Shown here: in pieces, positions 11,166 to 24,347 of the stretch
Position numbering within the stretch: position 1 is the first letter of the stretch
How the letters are laid out: every line of letters begins with the position of its first letter
Source: Monodelphis domestica
Taxonomy: Eukaryota; Chordata; Mammalia; Didelphimorphia; Didelphidae
Direction: 5' to 3'
Assembly: GCF_027887165.1 (NCBI RefSeq)
Contig: NC_077235.1
Span: 4,116,016 to 4,180,015 of the forward strand
DNA: 64,000 bases
Notes under the pieces: model-generated
The model's database searches: none
Seen by the model: the letters and a program-made list of their open reading frames with translations, nothing else
What the model was told of the DNA's origin: nothing
Made by a program: the position numbers and the translations under genes

Positions 11166-11405
11166 TTAATGCGACTTTCTGCAGCAGTATTCAGAAATGA
11201 ACTGGCCTATAATTTTATTGCTCTGTTTTTGTTCTTCCTTGTTTAGGTAACAGTACCACATTTGTTTTGTAAAAGGAATTTGGCAGGATTCCTTCTTTAT
11301 CAATTGTTCTAAATAATTTATTTAATATCGGAATTAGATGATCTTTAAATGTTTGGTAAAATTCATTTGTGAATCCATCTAGGTGTTTTTTTTTCTTGTG
11401 TTTTA
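11166..11405 (-). mobile_element. Old L1 ORF2 (RT) fragment
   Basis: GAACTGGCCTATAATTTT, then ACAGTACCACATTTGTTTTG and TTCATTTGTGAATCCATCTAG align with the RT region of the younger L1 at 13930-14130, at lower similarity. Confidence 0.65.
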
Positions 11406-14400
11406 TAGTGTTTTGTTTTGTTTTTTAATTTTATTTGGTCAATTTCAAACATTATTCCTTGGTTACAAGAATCATATTCCTTCCCTCCCTTCCCTCCCCC
11501 CACCCTTCCGATAGCCAACGTGAAATTCCACTGGGCGTTAACATGTATCCTTAATCAGAAACTATTTCCATGTTGTTGGTGTTTGCATTAGGATGATCAT
11601 TTAGAGTCTACATTCCCAACCACATCCCCTCGATCCATGTATTCAAGCAGTTGCTTTACTTCTGGATATCTATTCCCACAGTTCTTTCTCTGGATGTGGA
11701 GAGCATTCATTCTCATAAGTCCCTCAGAATTGTCCTGGATCATTGCATTGCCACTAATGGAGAAGTTCATTACATTCGATTGTGCCACAGTGTGTCAGTT
11801 TCTGTGTACAATGTTTTCCTGGTTCTGCTCCTTACACTCAACATCAATTCCTGGAGATCCTTCCAGTTCACATGGAATCCCTCCAGTTCATTATTCCTTT
11901 TAGAACAATCATATTCTATCACCAACAGATACCACAATGTTTTCATTCCCCAATCACTGGGCATCCCCTCATTTTCCAATTCTTTCCTACCACAAAGAAT
12001 GCAGCTATGAATATTCTTGTACAAGTCTTTTTCTTTATTGTCTCTTTGGGATACAAACCCAGCAGTGCTATGGCTGTATCAAAGGGCAGACAGTCTTTTA
12101 GTACCCTTTGGGCCTAGTTCCAAATTACCCTCCAGAATGGTTGGATCCATTCACAACTCCACCAGCAATGCATTAATGTCCAGACTTTGCCACATCCCCT
12201 CCAGCATTCATTACTTTCCTTTGTTGTCATGTTGGCCAATCTGCTTGGTGTGAGGTGATACCTCAGAGTTGTTTTGATTTGCATCTCTCTGATTATAAGA
12301 GATTTAGAGCACTTTTTCATGTGCTTATTAATAGTTTTTATTTCTTTAACTGAAAATTGCCTATTCATGTCCCTTGACCATTTTTCAATTGGAGAATGGC
12401 TTGATTTTTTGTACAATTGATTTAGCTTCTCGTGAATTTGAGTTATTAGAGCTTTGTCAGAGGTTTTTGTTATGAAGATTTTTTTTACCAATTTGTTGTT
12501 TCCTTTCTAATTTTGGTTACAATGATTTTCTTTGGGCAAAAACTTTGTAATTTGATGTAATCAAAATTATTTATTTTACATTTTGTGACTTTTTCTAACT
12601 CTTGCTTGGTCTTAAAATCTTTCCTTTCCCAAATATCTGGCATGTATACTATTCTGTGTTCACCTAATTTACTTATTGTTTCCTTCTTTATATTCAAGTC
12701 ATTCACCCATTCTGAGTTTATCTTGGTGTAGGATGTGAGGTATTGATCCAAACCTAATCTCTCCCATACTGTCTTCCAATTTTCCCAGCAGTTTTTATCA
12801 AATAGTGGATTTTGGTTCCAAAAGCTGGGTCTTTGGGCTTGTCATAGACTGTCTTGCTGAGGTCACTTACCCCAAGTCTATTCTACTGATCCTCCTTTCT
12901 GTCTCTTAGCCAGTACCAAATTGTTTTGATGACCACTGCTTTATAGTACAGTCTGAGATCTGGGACTGCAAGTCCTCCTTCCTTCGCATTTTTTTTTCAT
13001 TATTTCCCTGGATATCCTTGATCTTTTGTTCTTCCAAATTAACTTTGTTATTTTTTTTTCTAATTCTGTAAAAAAGTTTTTTGGTAGTTCAATGGGTATG
13101 GCACTAAATAAGTAAATAAGTTTGGGTAGGATTGTCAATTTTATTATGTTAGCTCATCCCACCCATGAGCAATCAATGTTCTTCCAATTGTTTAGATCTA
13201 GTTTTAATTGTGTGGAGAGTGTTTGTCTCAGCAGATAGATTCCTAAGTATTTTATGTTGTCTAAGGTGATTTTGAATAGAATTTCTCTTTCTAATTCTTG
13301 CTGCTAAGACGTGTTGGAAATATATAGAAATAGTGATGACTGATGTGGGTTTATTTAGTATCCTGCAACTTTGCTAAAGTTGTTGATTATTTCCACTAGC
13401 TTTTTAGTGGATTCTCTAGGATTCCTTAAGTAGACCATCATATCATCTGCAAGGAGTGATAGCTTCGCCTATTCATTGCCAATTTTAATACCTTCAGCTT
13501 TTTTTTCTTCTCTAATTGCTACTGCTAGTGTTTCTAGTACAATGTTGAATAATAGAGGTGATAATGGACATCCTTTTTTCACTCCTGATATTATTGGGAA
13601 GGCTCCTAGTTTATCCCCATTGCAGATGATGTTTGCTGATGATTTTAGATAAATACTGTTTATTATTTTTAGGAAAGGCCCTTCTATTCCTATGCTTTCC
13701 AGTGTTTTCAATAGGATTGGCTGTTGTATTTTTAGAGACTTTTTCTGAATCTATTGAGATAATCATGTGGTTTCTGTTAGTTTGCTTGTTGATATGGTCA
13801 ATTATGTGGATGGTTTTCCTAATATTGAACCATCCTTGCATTCCTGGTATGAATCCTACCTGGTCATAGTGAATAACCCTCGTGATGACTTACTGGAGTC
13901 TTTTTGCTAGTATCCTATTTAAGATTTTTGCATCTATGTTCATTAAGGAGATTGGTCTATAGTTTTCTTTCTCTGTTTTTGACCTGCCTGGGTTTGGGGT
14001 CAGTACCATGTTTGTGTCGGAAAAGGAATTTGGTAGAACTCCTTCTTTGCTTATTCTGTCAAATAGTTTGTATAATATTGAGATTAGCTGTTCTTTGAAT
14101 GTTTGATAGAATTCACTTGTGAATCCATCTGGACCTGGGGATTTTTTCTTAGGGAGTTCTTTGATGGCTTGTTCAATTTATTTTTCTGATATTAGATTAT
14201 TTAAGAATTCTATTTCTTCTTCTGTTAATCTAGGCAATTTATATTTTTGTAAATATTCATCCATATCACCTAGATTGCTGTGTTTATTGCCATATAATTG
14301 GGCAAAATAGTTTTTAATGATTGCCTTAATTTCCTCTTCATTAGAGGTGAGATCTCCCTTTTCATCTATGATACTGTTGATTTGGTTTTCTTCTTTCCTT

Positions 14401-14408
14401 TTTTTAAT

Positions 14409-14410
<2 letters not shown>
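11406..14410 (-). mobile_element. LINE-1, 3' UTR to mid ORF2
   Basis: From the 3' end: TTTTATTTGGTCAATTTCAA terminus, 3' UTR (11440-11990), ORF2 C-terminus (12114-12751; CWRGCGKVWTLMHCWW), thumb/linker region (12941-13138, [17 protein letters not shown]), RT (13469-14310; [55 protein letters not shown]). The reading frame is broken many times. It ends at about 14410 beside a SINE tail, with no EN domain. Confidence 0.8.
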
Positions 14411-14439
<29 letters not shown>

Positions 14440-14632
14440 AAACTCTCCCTCACCTTCCATCTTAGAATCAATACTGGGTATTGGTTCTAAGGCAGAAGAG
14501 CAGTAAGGGCCAGGCAGTGGGAGTTAAGTGACTTGCCCAGGGTCACACAGTTAGGAATTATCTGAAGCCAGATTTGAACCCAGGATGTCCTATCTCTGGG
14601 CCTGAGTCTCCATCCACTGAGCCACCCAGCTG
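14411..14632 (-). mobile_element. tRNA-type SINE with (CTTT)n tail
   Basis: The (CTTT)n run at 14411-14440 is the tail; body and CAGGGTCACACAG core follow, head at 14632. Unit DNA is split here: GTATTTTTCTT occurs at 10297-10307 and again at 14633-14643, so it is the duplicated target of the first insertion. A similar TTCTTTCTTTCGTTC run at 10308 suggests that the SINE came first and later elements entered its tail. Confidence 0.75.
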
Positions 14633-14939
14633 TATTTTTCTTATTGCTTGTTGTGTCTCTAGTCTTCTCTTCTCCTCCATCACTTCTGCAGCCACCCTAA
14701 TCAATATCCCCAAGGCCAGGAAACATTTCTGGGAGTTGGAGAAAGTGAGTGAACTGAGGTACCACCTTCTCATGCACCAAATCCCCTCATGTGACTGTTT
14801 ACCTTAGTGCTGTGACTTTGGTTTGGCTTGGGCTTTTGAGACTGGGTTTTGAGATAACTTATGCTCATTACCTCTATTCTTTCCCGCCTCCCTCACTGCC
14901 ACATATCCACATGTACACACAAGTACTCATAAACACACT

Positions 14940-14952
14940 CAAACACACACAC

Positions 14953-14993
<41 letters not shown>

Positions 14994-15016
14994 GACACAC
15001 ACACTCTCTCTCTTAG
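14940..15016. repeat. CA/CT microsatellite
   Basis: Alternating AC and TC runs. The same unit position in U2 (25850-25870) and U3/U4 (near 28800/47960) is also AC-rich, so this simple repeat is part of the unit. Confidence 0.9.
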
Positions 15017-15827
15017 GTTACACAACATTTCCAAGTCAGTCAGAGACTCAGCAGAACCTGTGGAAGGACTTTGGGCAGGTCTTTGCGCTCCAGGTCAGGA
15101 GATTTGCCAGTCATCTCAGAAATTGGTTTCACTAGGTTAGCAGGCCAAGGCCTCTCCTTCTCCTGCCTTTGCTGGTGAATGGAAGAAGGCTAGAATGTTT
15201 CTCTTTGATCCAGCAGCTTTTGCAAAGCTTTTCAAAATCCCTCCTTGTTCTCCATCTCAGAATAAAATGTTGCTCTTTGGGGTCCCCTAGTTCCCTCCAC
15301 CTTGCAACTGTTTCTCCCTTCATTGTTCTTTGTGTCTTGTGCCTTCACCTTGGGCAACAGCCTATCCATTGAAATGATTCTTTTATCTCCAGGGAATAGC
15401 TCCTTCCTCTGCCCACAGCCACTTAGTAACAGTCTTCTCTTATCTACATGCAAGCCCAAGGAAAGAAAGTATCAATGGCAAAGCAATACAGATGTCCTGG
15501 GGTTTCTGTTGAGTCTTAACTAGAATCTGGGTGAAGTGCTCCAGGCTTAGAGGGCCCTCCTGGGCATTTTAGGAGCAGCCACTCCCCCAACAAGGCACAG
15601 AACTGCCAAAGAGAATCTTCACCCTAGAGGGGCTGTCAGAGGGTTTCTGAGAGGAGATAAGACACAAGAAGAACAGAAAGAAAATGAAAGTGAAGGAGGG
15701 ATCCAGAATGCTCCAGGGAGACTTTCAGGGGGGAGAGAAGAGATTAAAGACATGCCCGGCCCATTTCCCACAGTTTCTCCATATGTTAATGGAACTTTTT
15801 GTCATTAAAACTCTGTGCTGAGGCAAA

Positions 15828-15930
15828 TCCTTGGTTCAGAACCCTGTACCTGATCCTTCCTAGCTGTGTGACCCTTGGAACATCTGTCAGCTTTTCTGAA
15901 CCTGAATTTCCTCTTCTGTGAATGGCTTGA
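15828..15930 (+). mobile_element. MIR-like old SINE
   Basis: CCTAGCTGTGTGACCCTTGGAA, then TTCCTCTTCTGTGAATGG resembles the MIR core and 3' part. Confidence 0.5.
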
Positions 15931-16379
15931 GGTCAAGTGTTCAAGGCACTCAGCAAACCTGAGATCACTCAAGGCTCATTGGCTGCTATTATAAAGCCAA
16001 CCTTATTGCCTCTGATTGAAATCAATATGGTTCTTGTCCATTTCCAAGAGTTGGCATGAAATAGGCCACTGGTGGGAGAAGGCTTCCCTAGTGCCTCTAG
16101 GAGAGAGCCGAGTGTGTTCCCTGGAGAAGGTGGTGCCTGACTCCTGAAGTGCTACACCTGGCAGAGAGGAGGCAGAGACTGGTGTGAGGATGGCATTGTA
16201 ATGTGGCCTAAAACCCAAAGAACCACTGAGGCCAGAATTGCCGGCTGGAACTACACTGGCCCCCACCCAGGTCACCTTGAGGGGCCTCCTGCTTCTTCTA
16301 GGATTGCTTTCAGAAATGTGGGCACCCAGTGAGATATCCCCACTGTCTTATATGGACGAATTTTCATTTTGGAAAAGAT

Positions 16380-16532
16380 TGAAAGTCTCAGATGATCTGG
16401 CCTCAGACACTTCCCAGCTGTGTGACCCTGGGCAAGTCACTTCACCCCCATTACTTAGCTCTTACCACTCTTCTGCCTTGGAACCAATATGGAGTATTGA
16501 TTCCAAGATGGAAGGTGAGGGTTTACAAGAAA
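16380..16532 (+). mobile_element. tRNA-type SINE, head missing
   Basis: GGCCTCAGACACTTCCCAGC through the CAGCTGTGTGACCCTGGGC core and CTTGGAACCAATATGG to an AAGATGGAAGG tail. The tRNA-like head is absent; the flanks are unit DNA. Confidence 0.8.
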
Positions 16533-17173
16533 AGTCTCAAATGATGTGCCAGGCACTTTATTTCCTTGTTACCTGGTTGATGGGCAGTATTTAGTGGTCC
16601 AAGGAAGCTTTGGGAACAAAGTCATCCAAGGCAGGTTTCTGGTGCCGATATGAATGGACTCTAAAGGTAATTCCTGAGGAGGGTTCTAGGTCTCTTCTGA
16701 GCAAGAGGAAGCCTTGAAAATATACATAAACTGGCCCCCTGAGCTGAGTATTTGGAAGGACAGACATGGCTCTCCTTTGTGCCCTACTTCTGGCCTATTT
16801 AGGACATGGACAACAAGGACATGATGCCTTGATAGCCAAGCCTAAAGCCCTCTCAGTTAGAATCTTCCGTAGGGCCACTCCACCTTTAAAACATTTGTTT
16901 GATTCCTCTCTCTCGTTTTTGTTTGTCTGTCTGCTTTCATGAGTTCCTTGATGATTTAGGGAGAGGAGAGCAACAGGTTTTGTAAGTTGGCCTTTCAGGT
17001 CATCACCCCAACAGTCAGTGATTCTAAGGCAGGGGCTCCACATCTCTGCCCTGTTGAGGGCCCCTTGGGCAGCCTCATGGATAACTCTATGGGGCCCATT
17101 GCAGAATAAGGCTTTTAAATTATTAGATTTAGTTTAAATTATGAGACCTTCTCCCTGGGAATCTAGAGAGCTT

Positions 17174-17187
17174 GTTTCCATGGTTAC
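17174..17187 (-). promoter_or_regulatory. RFX X-box candidate, U2
   Basis: Minus strand GTAACCATGGAAAC, a full match to GTHNYYATRRNAAC, although the flanks here differ from the other units (CTT before it, TGGAGAC after). Confidence 0.55.
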
Positions 17188-17532
17188 TGGAGACAAGCGA
17201 GCCACTTGGCTTGTCCTTCTGCATGTAAAGAGGTTTTATAAACAAGGGATGGATTTTCCTGGGAACTGGGAGCTGGAATTAGAGGTAGAGAAGGCACAAC
17301 TATCCTATTATCCTGCTGCCTCACATAAATAGAAGTCCCTAAAGTGTGAGCCATGGAAGGAGAAGTTCCCTGGCCAAATTGTAGGGAGTAAAGGGTCCCA
17401 AAGAAAAGACCTTTTGGAAAGATGCAGATATGGTGCTGTTTAAGGTTATCACGACTTTAGACTGACAATCCTTTTCCATCTTCCTCTAGCAGCTTTGATC
17501 TCAAAATCGTATGACTAATGGAACAAAGCTTG

Positions 17533-17536
<4 letters not shown>

Positions 17537-17585
<49 letters not shown>
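17537..17585. repeat. TG microsatellite, about 24 repeats
   Basis: Uninterrupted TG dinucleotides. U6 has a shorter TG/GA run at the same unit position (56440), so the locus predates the duplication and has expanded here. Confidence 0.95.
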
Positions 17586-17587
<2 letters not shown>

Positions 17588-19682
17588 CAGTATCAGTATC
17601 ATATCCCTTAATGGAAAATTCCATTCAGTTTTTATGTTCATAGAGGGGAAGGATTTATGGAAGGGAAAATATATCCTGGGGGCAATAAGAGTACTTATTA
17701 TTACCATGGCTACTCCCTAGCGCACACACACGTGTGGTACAGATTATATATTTGCTATATATTCTATATGTTATAGATATATTATATATACCACATACAT
17801 TTATATGTACCACATACATACACTTAATTTTCTTTCAGATTATTTTAAGAGCTGAGACCCCCTGCTAGCAAGCAGAGTTGAGGAAGGGCCTGATAAAGAA
17901 CGGCCCTCCATTCCAGTGATACCACCTGCCATACCAGGCTGACTTAATTTCCACCTAGAAATTTCTCACAACTTTGGGGGAAATTGTTGGTGATGAGCAC
18001 GACCCCCTACTAGAGGTTCATCTGTCTTGGTATTGTTAGGCTGGCCATAGTTGTAATCTCAAGACAAAGTTCATAGCTAGATGCTTCCAGAAAGGCCTGA
18101 AGATGAGGCCTTGGAATACCTGGATTCTGGTTCTGGCTGTGCCATTTATTGGGTACATACTGCAAAGGACCCAGGTGTCCTTTGGACCTCATGTTGTCAT
18201 TGTCAGCATGAAGTGTGGTAAGAAATGGGAAGACTTTTGAAAGAGTTACGTTTTGCTGAAAGGCAAGATGGTCTTATCCTCATTAGTGGGCCCAGAAGTT
18301 TCCAGGGAGCTGATGACAGTGGCAGGTACACACTGGGTGGCCAGTAATTGGATGTTGTGGATAGCAGCAGTGATGAGGACGGCGTTCTCCCAAGATAAAC
18401 TGCTTCTCTGGCTTATACTGAGCTCTTTACGAGGCCTCTGGAGAAATCGCCTTTGTTCTTGGACCAAGAGGATGAGTGTTGAACAACTTTTCTTGGAGCA
18501 AAAACCATGTTTCATGACTTCAGAGCCTTTTTGAAATGAATCATTTTATAGACAGTTGGAGCCTTAAGTTGCAGGCTTAGTTGCATTGAAATGACATTTC
18601 CTATATCTGGAGTTTGTTTAGTTGTCTGGGGACAGTGCATTCCTAGTCATTAGTAGAGTCCTTGTCCTTAAAGTTCAGTGTCTCTTCAGCGGAGAACTAG
18701 CTGCTTGTGGGTCAGTTTATCAGTCAGTCAGTTACAAAACTCCAGTTAACGTCAAAAATATTGCTGGGCTTCCTGACCCGTGTTTTTCTTATTGCTCTTC
18801 GTGTCTCTAGTCTTTTCTTCCCCCCTCCCTCTCCCCCCACCCCATCACTTTCCCAGCCACCCCAAGGCCAGGAAACATTTCAAGGGGTTGGAGAGAGTGT
18901 GTACCCAGAAGCGCTGTCTTGTCACGCACCCAAAATCCCCTAATGTGGCAGTTTGGGAAATGCCAGAATTATTGCTGTGGCTCTGCTTTGGTTTGGGTTT
19001 TCAAGGCTATAATGTTGTCATTGTCCATTCTGGATTTGAGACAAAATGCTGCCCATCCCCTCTCTATTCTTTCCCTACACTCTTCCCTTTGCCCTCTAAA
19101 ACACTTGCCTCAGCTTCCAGGTTAAGATGGCCCCAGAGTAGAAGCAAGGCTCTTCCTCTACTCTCCACCAACCTATATAAAATGCCTCAAGAGGACAAAA
19201 ATCAAAATCAGATGAGCAAAGGGGCTCCACAGTAGGATGCAGTATGGAAGATAGGCAGAGTTTGAGCATTTCCATGCTAAAAGGAGGCAGAATTATTCCC
19301 ACTAAAGCACAAGCTCATCTCCTCTCCCCCACTCCACCTACAGCACCTGAGTCAGAGCAAGGGGCAACCTCTAGATTCTCGGGGGTGGGGGTAGGCTGGC
19401 TGAGGACACCAAGATTTACCCCTGAGAGCAGAGAGACTTGTGACCCCAAGAGACTGAGGAAACCTGGAGATTGGGCAGAGAAGGGCTGCACACAGCAGAC
19501 ACTAGAGAGACTCAAAAAAGCCTCAGGGCAAAAACCTCTCTGGAGCTCAATACAAAGATCTTCCACCTTCCTCACTTAGACTTCTGACTGGGAAGGAACA
19601 AAGCAATGGCCACCAATACCTAAGAACTACAATACACAATCACACACACAACAAAAACAAGAATAAAACCTTGACCATAGAT

Positions 19683-19886
19683 AATTTTTTTAAAACCTCA
19701 CCGTCCATCTTGGAATCAATATTCTATATTGGTTCCAAGGCAGAAGAGTGGTAAGGGCTAGACAATGGGGGTTAAGTGACTTGCCCAGGGTCACACAGCT
19801 GGGAAGTGTCTGAGGCCAGATTAGAGCTCAGGACCTCCCATCTCTAGGCCTGGTTCTCCATCCACTAAGCCACCCAGCTTCCCCCT
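19683..19886 (-). mobile_element. tRNA-type SINE in the L1 5' UTR
   Basis: Complete, tail at left, head at right. The flanking duplication AGATAATTTT is seen at about 19679-19688 and 19887-19896. Confidence 0.9.
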
Positions 19887-20308
19887 AGATAATTTTATGC
19901 AGAAAAATTCAAAAATACAGAGGAAACAGCAGAAGATGACAAACAAGTAAACCCATCCAAAGCTTCCCCCCTCCCCCATGGAAATTGGTCACAAGCTCTT
20001 AAGGAGCTCCGATTTGAGATCATGAACCAAATTAGAAAGATAGAAGAAACATGACAAGAAAAGTGGGAAATAGTTTTAAAAAATAACAGTTTAATAGACA
20101 GAAACTCCCACTTGAAAAAAGAAGCCGGGAAATCAAATGAAATGATAAGCAAATCAGAGATCAGAATTGAACAGCTGGAAACCATGAAAAGCAGGATAGA
20201 CCAAACTGAAAAGGAAAACCAAAAGATCATAGCTTAAAACTAGTCTTTAAAGACCAGAATTGTTCAAGTAGAAGTCAAAGTGAAAAGAATGACAAAATAG
20301 AAGGAAAC

Positions 20309-20545
20309 ATGAAATATCTCACTGAGAAAATGACTGACCTAGAGAACCAGTCCAAAAGAGACAATCTGAGAATCATTGGTTTACCTGAAAAACTAGAAAT
20401 AAACAGAAACATTGACGTCATACTACAAGAAATTATCCAAGAAAACTTCCCTAATGTTCTTCAACAAGAGGGCAAAATAGACATTGAAAAAATCCATAGA
20501 TCACCCTCTACATTAAATCCTCAAAAGACAACCCCAGGAATGTAA
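20309..20545 (+). CDS. L1 ORF1p fragment
   Basis: A 78-residue frame, MKYLTEKMTDLENQSKRDNL, then RIIGLPEKLEINRNIDVILQ, the start of the ORF1p RRM after the coiled coil. The C-terminal domain follows to about 20880 (VRITQDLAASTLKD-like) in another frame. The methionine is internal to the ancestral ORF1, so it is not the true start. LINE fossil. Confidence 0.75.
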   Translation: MKYLTEKMTDLENQSKRDNLRIIGLPEKLEINRNIDVILQEIIQENFPNVLQQEGKIDIEKIHRSPSTLNPQKTTPGM

Positions 20546-22678
20546 TTGTCGAATTCAAGAACTTCCAAGCTAAGGAGAAAATATTACAAGAAGCCAGAAA
20601 GAGACAACTCATATATCAAGGAGCACTAGTCAGGATTACACAGGATCTGGCAGCCTCCACACTAAAGGACCTCAAGGCTTGGAATATGATATTCAGAAAG
20701 GCAAGAGAATTGAATCTACAACCAAGGATCACCTATCCATCAAAATTGATTATATAGTTCCAGGGGGGAAATATGGGCATTTAACAAAATAAAATATTTC
20801 CAAGTATTTATAAAGAAAAGACCAGAACTAAACAGAAATTTTGATGTCCAAATACAAAAATCAAGAGAAATAAGAAAAGGTAAATAAGAAAGAGAGGGGG
20901 ATTTTTTTCTTTTTTTAAGGGCTTCAATAAAGTCAAATTGTTTATATTCTTATATAGAAAAATGTTATTTGTAACTGTCAAAAATTATATTCACTATTAT
21001 AGTAGTTAGAAGAATTATTCATAGCTAGAGGTTGGGGGTACTAAGTGGTTTAAGATGATATGAAAAAAGAAAAGGGGGGCAATAGAAGATGGCACCAAGA
21101 AAAACTTGAAGGAATAAAAAAATAGGATAATCTATATCACACAAAGAGGTGCATAGGAAGGAGAAGGAAGAATACTATTATAAGAAGGAAAGGAAGAGAG
21201 TGTTAATAGGTAATACTTAAACCTTACTCTCAGTAGAATAAATTCTGAGAGGGATGAGCATCTAGATTCATTGGGATACCAAATTCTATCTTGCCCTACA
21301 GGGAAGTTGAGAGGGAAAAACCAAGGGGGAGGAATGAGGCAGGGAGTACAAAAAGGGAGGGAAAGAGAGAGGGAAGGGTATTTAATAAACCCTAAAAAAA
21401 TAAGAGGAGAATAAGAAGGGAGGAATGGGAACGGAAGTAAAATAAGGGTGGGAATTAGGGGGACTGATTAAAAGCAAAACACTAGTGTAGAAGGAAATAG
21501 TGAAAGAAGAAAGGGCAGGACTAGGAGAGGAAATCAAAATGATGGGGAATACACAGGTGGTAATCATAACTCAGTGTGAATGGGATGAACTTACCCATAA
21601 AACTGAAACAAATCGCAAACTGGATTAGAAACCAAAATCCCACCATATGTTGTCTACAAGGAATACATATGAGGCAGGTAGATACACACAGGGTAAAGGT
21701 AAAAGGCTGAAGCAAAATCTATTGGACATCAACTGAGAAAAAGAAGGCAGGAGTCACAATCATGATATCTGACAAAGCCAAAGTAAAAATAGATATGATT
21801 AAAAGATAGGGAAAGTAATTACATCCTGATAAAAGGCAGTATAAACAATGAGAAAATATCAGTACCCAACATGTATACACCAAATGGTATAACATTCAGA
21901 TTTTTATAGGAGAAACTATTGGATCTTATGGAGGAAATAGAGAGTAAAAGTATGCTAGTTGGAGATCTGAACCTACCTCTATAAGATCTAGATAAATCAA
22001 ATAAAAAGATAAATAAGAAAGAGGTAAGACATGTGAACAAAATCTTAGAAAAATTGGAGTTAATAGACATATGAAGAAAAATAAATAGGGACAAAAAGGA
22101 ATACACTTTTCAGCAGCACATGGTACATTCACAAAGACTGACCATGTACTAGGGCATAAAAACATTGCAAACAAGTGCAAAAGAGCAGAGATAATAAATG
22201 CAACCTTCCCAGATCACAATGCAATGAAAATAATAATTAGTAAGAGTACATGTAGAGGCAAATAAAATTTATTGGACATCAGGGGAAATTTTCTATCCTT
22301 GAGTTCATATATTAAAATTAGGGAGGGCAGAGGTCAATGAATTATGCATGCAAATTAAAAAACTAGAAAGTGAACAAATTAAAAATCCTCAGATGAAGGC
22401 TAAATTAGAGATCCTAAAAATCAAAGAAGAAAATAATAAAATTGAATGTCAAAGAACTATTGATTTAATAAATAAGTCTAGAAGCTGGTACTTTGAAAAA
22501 ACAAATAAAATAGACAAAGTACTGGTCAATCTAATTTAAAAAAAGGAAAGAAGGAAACCATATTGACAGTATCCAAGATGAAAAGGGAGACCACATCTCT
22601 AATGAAGAGAAAATTAAGGCAATCATTAAAAACTATTTTGCCCAATTATAAGGCAATAAATACAGCAATCCAGGTGAT

Positions 22679-23254
22679 ATGGATGAATATTTACAAAAAT
22701 ATAAATTGCCTAAATTAACAGAAGAAGAAATACTATACTTAAATAATTCCATATCAGAAAGAGAAATTGAAAAAGCCATCAAAGAACTCCCTAAGGAAAA
22801 ATCCCCAGATCCAGATAGATTCACAAATGAATTCTATCAAACATTCAAAGAACAACTAACCCCAATATTTTACAAACTATTTGACAGAATAAGCAAAGAA
22901 GGGGTTCTACCAAATTCCTTTTATGACACAAAAATGGTACTGATTCCAAAGCCAGGCAGATCAAAAACAGAGAAAGAAAACTACAGACCAATCTCCATAA
23001 TGAATATAAATGCAAAAATCTTAAATAGGATACTAGCAAAAAGACTCCAGCAAGTGATCACGAGGATTATTCATTATGACAAGGTAGGATTTATGCCAGG
23101 AATGCAAGGATTGTTCAATATTAGGAAAACCATCCACATAATTGACCATATTAACAAGCAAACCAACAAAAATAACATGAGTATTTCAATAGATGCAGAA
23201 AAACCTTTGACAAAATACAATACTTATTCCTATTGTAAACATGAGAAAGCATAG
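22679..23254 (+). CDS. L1 ORF2p fragment, N-terminal part of reverse transcriptase
   Basis: 191 residues: [18 protein letters not shown], then [16 protein letters not shown] near 43-58 (the family norm is SPGPDGF), [17 protein letters not shown] near 103-119, [18 protein letters not shown] near 136-153 and ISIDAEK near 163. The frame runs out just before a solo LTR that interrupts the RT domain at 23260. The expected FDKI after DAEK is lost to a frameshift. Non-functional LINE remnant. Confidence 0.85.
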   Translation: MDEYLQKYKLPKLTEEEILYLNNSISEREIEKAIKELPKEKSPDPDRFTNEFYQTFKEQLTPIFYKLFDRISKEGVLPNSFYDTKMVLIPKPGRSKTEKENYRPISIMNINAKILNRILAKRLQQVITRIIHYDKVGFMPGMQGLFNIRKTIHIIDHINKQTNKNNMSISIDAEKPLTKYNTYSYCKHEKA

Positions 23255-23259
23255 GAATA

Positions 23260-23504
23260 TGTATAAATGGAGATTTTGAACCTTTGGACTTCATCCCCCA
23301 GAAGTCCCTTAGTTTTCCCAAAATTCTCTTTTCCTGTGTCCCCACGTTTTGTGTGATTGTATTTAAGCAGCTGTAACCCCTCCCTCGTCCTCTTTTGAAC
23401 CTGTGACCAGGCTGAAGTCAGGTAGTTCTTTTGTTTTGGCTATAATTAATAAAACTTTATAAAATATAATACTTAGTTATTGATTATTAATGTAAAAACC
23501 CACA
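23260..23504 (+). mobile_element. Solo LTR, class I (ERV1-like) fossil
   Basis: 245 bases beginning TGTATAAATGGAG and ending ACCCACA, with the 4-bp duplication AATA at 23256-23259 and 23505-23508. The TG...CA ends and the 4-bp duplication fit a gammaretrovirus-like LTR. An AATAAAACTTTATAAAATATA stretch near the 3' part is the likely poly(A) signal region. Same family as 38222-38537. It lies inside the RT of the L1 at 19111-25798, so it is younger than that L1. Confidence 0.8.
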
Positions 23505-23609
23505 AATAGAAGGGCCTTTCCTAAAATTAATAAACAGTATATATCTAAAAACATCAGCAAACATCATCTGCAATGGGGTAAACTAGAAGCCTTCCCAATA
23601 AGATCAGGA

Positions 23610-23888
23610 GTGAAACAAGGATGCCCATTATCACCTCTATTATTCAACATTTTACTAAAAACACTCGCAGTAGTAATTAGAGAAGAAAAAAAAATTGAGG
23701 GTATTAAAATAGGCAATGAGGAGACCAAGCTGTCACTCTTTGCAGATGATATGATGGTCTACTTAAAGAATCCTAGAGAATCAACTAAAAAGCTAGTAGA
23801 AATAATCAACAACTTTAGCAAAGTTGCAGGATACCAAATAAACCCACATCAGTCATCACTATTTCTATATATTTCCAACACGTCTTAG
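23610..23888 (+). CDS. L1 ORF2p fragment, RT catalytic part
   Basis: 92 residues continuing the RT domain after the [23 protein letters not shown] at the start and the catalytic [19 protein letters not shown] near residue 50. The FADD box is intact but the surrounding ORF2 is not. LINE remnant. Confidence 0.85.
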   Translation: MKQGCPLSPLLFNILLKTLAVVIREEKKIEGIKIGNEETKLSLFADDMMVYLKNPRESTKKLVEIINNFSKVAGYQINPHQSSLFLYISNTS

Positions 23889-24347
23889 CAGCAAGAATTA
23901 GAAAGAGAAATTCTATTCAAAATCACCTTAGACGATATAAAATACTTAGGAATCTACCTCCCGAGACAAACACAGGAACTATATGAACACAACTACAAAA
24001 CACTCTCCATACAATTAAAACTAGATCTAAACAATTGGAAGAGCATTGATTGCTCATGGGTGGGATGAGCTAACATAATAAAAATGACAATTCTACCCAA
24101 ATTAATTTACTTATTTTGTGTCATACCCATTGAACTACCAAAAAACTTCTTTACAGAATTAGAAAAAAAAACATAACAAAGTTCATTTGGAGGAACAAAA
24201 GATCAAGGATATCCAGGGAAATAATGAAAAAAAAAATGCAAAGGAAGGTGGCCTTGCAGTCCCAGATCTCAAACTATACTATATAGCAGTGGTCATCAAA
24301 CAATTTGGTACTTGCTAAGAGACAGAAAGGAGGATCCATGGAATAGA

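Larger units (their letters stand above)
4818..17107 (+). repeat. Array unit U1 (split by two TE stacks)
   Basis: Order of shared blocks: X-box block (4818-5160), the CCCCTGCTGGTAATCC / TTGAGAGGATG block (5425-5536), [TE stack], TGATGACC / GAGATCTCAGGCTGGC block (9116-9330), GTTCTTGGACCAA block (about 9570), AACAGCTTTGC block (9850-9940), TTCAGTGTCTC block (10190-10307), [TE stack], TGTGTCTCTAGTC block (14633-14800), CCAAGGCCTCTCC block (15040-15460), GGTGTGAGGATGGC block (16140-16360), GGAGGGTTCTAGG block (16620-16800) and the lead-in to U2. 15545-15825 has no recognised repeat. Net length without insertions is about 4-5 kb. Confidence 0.75.
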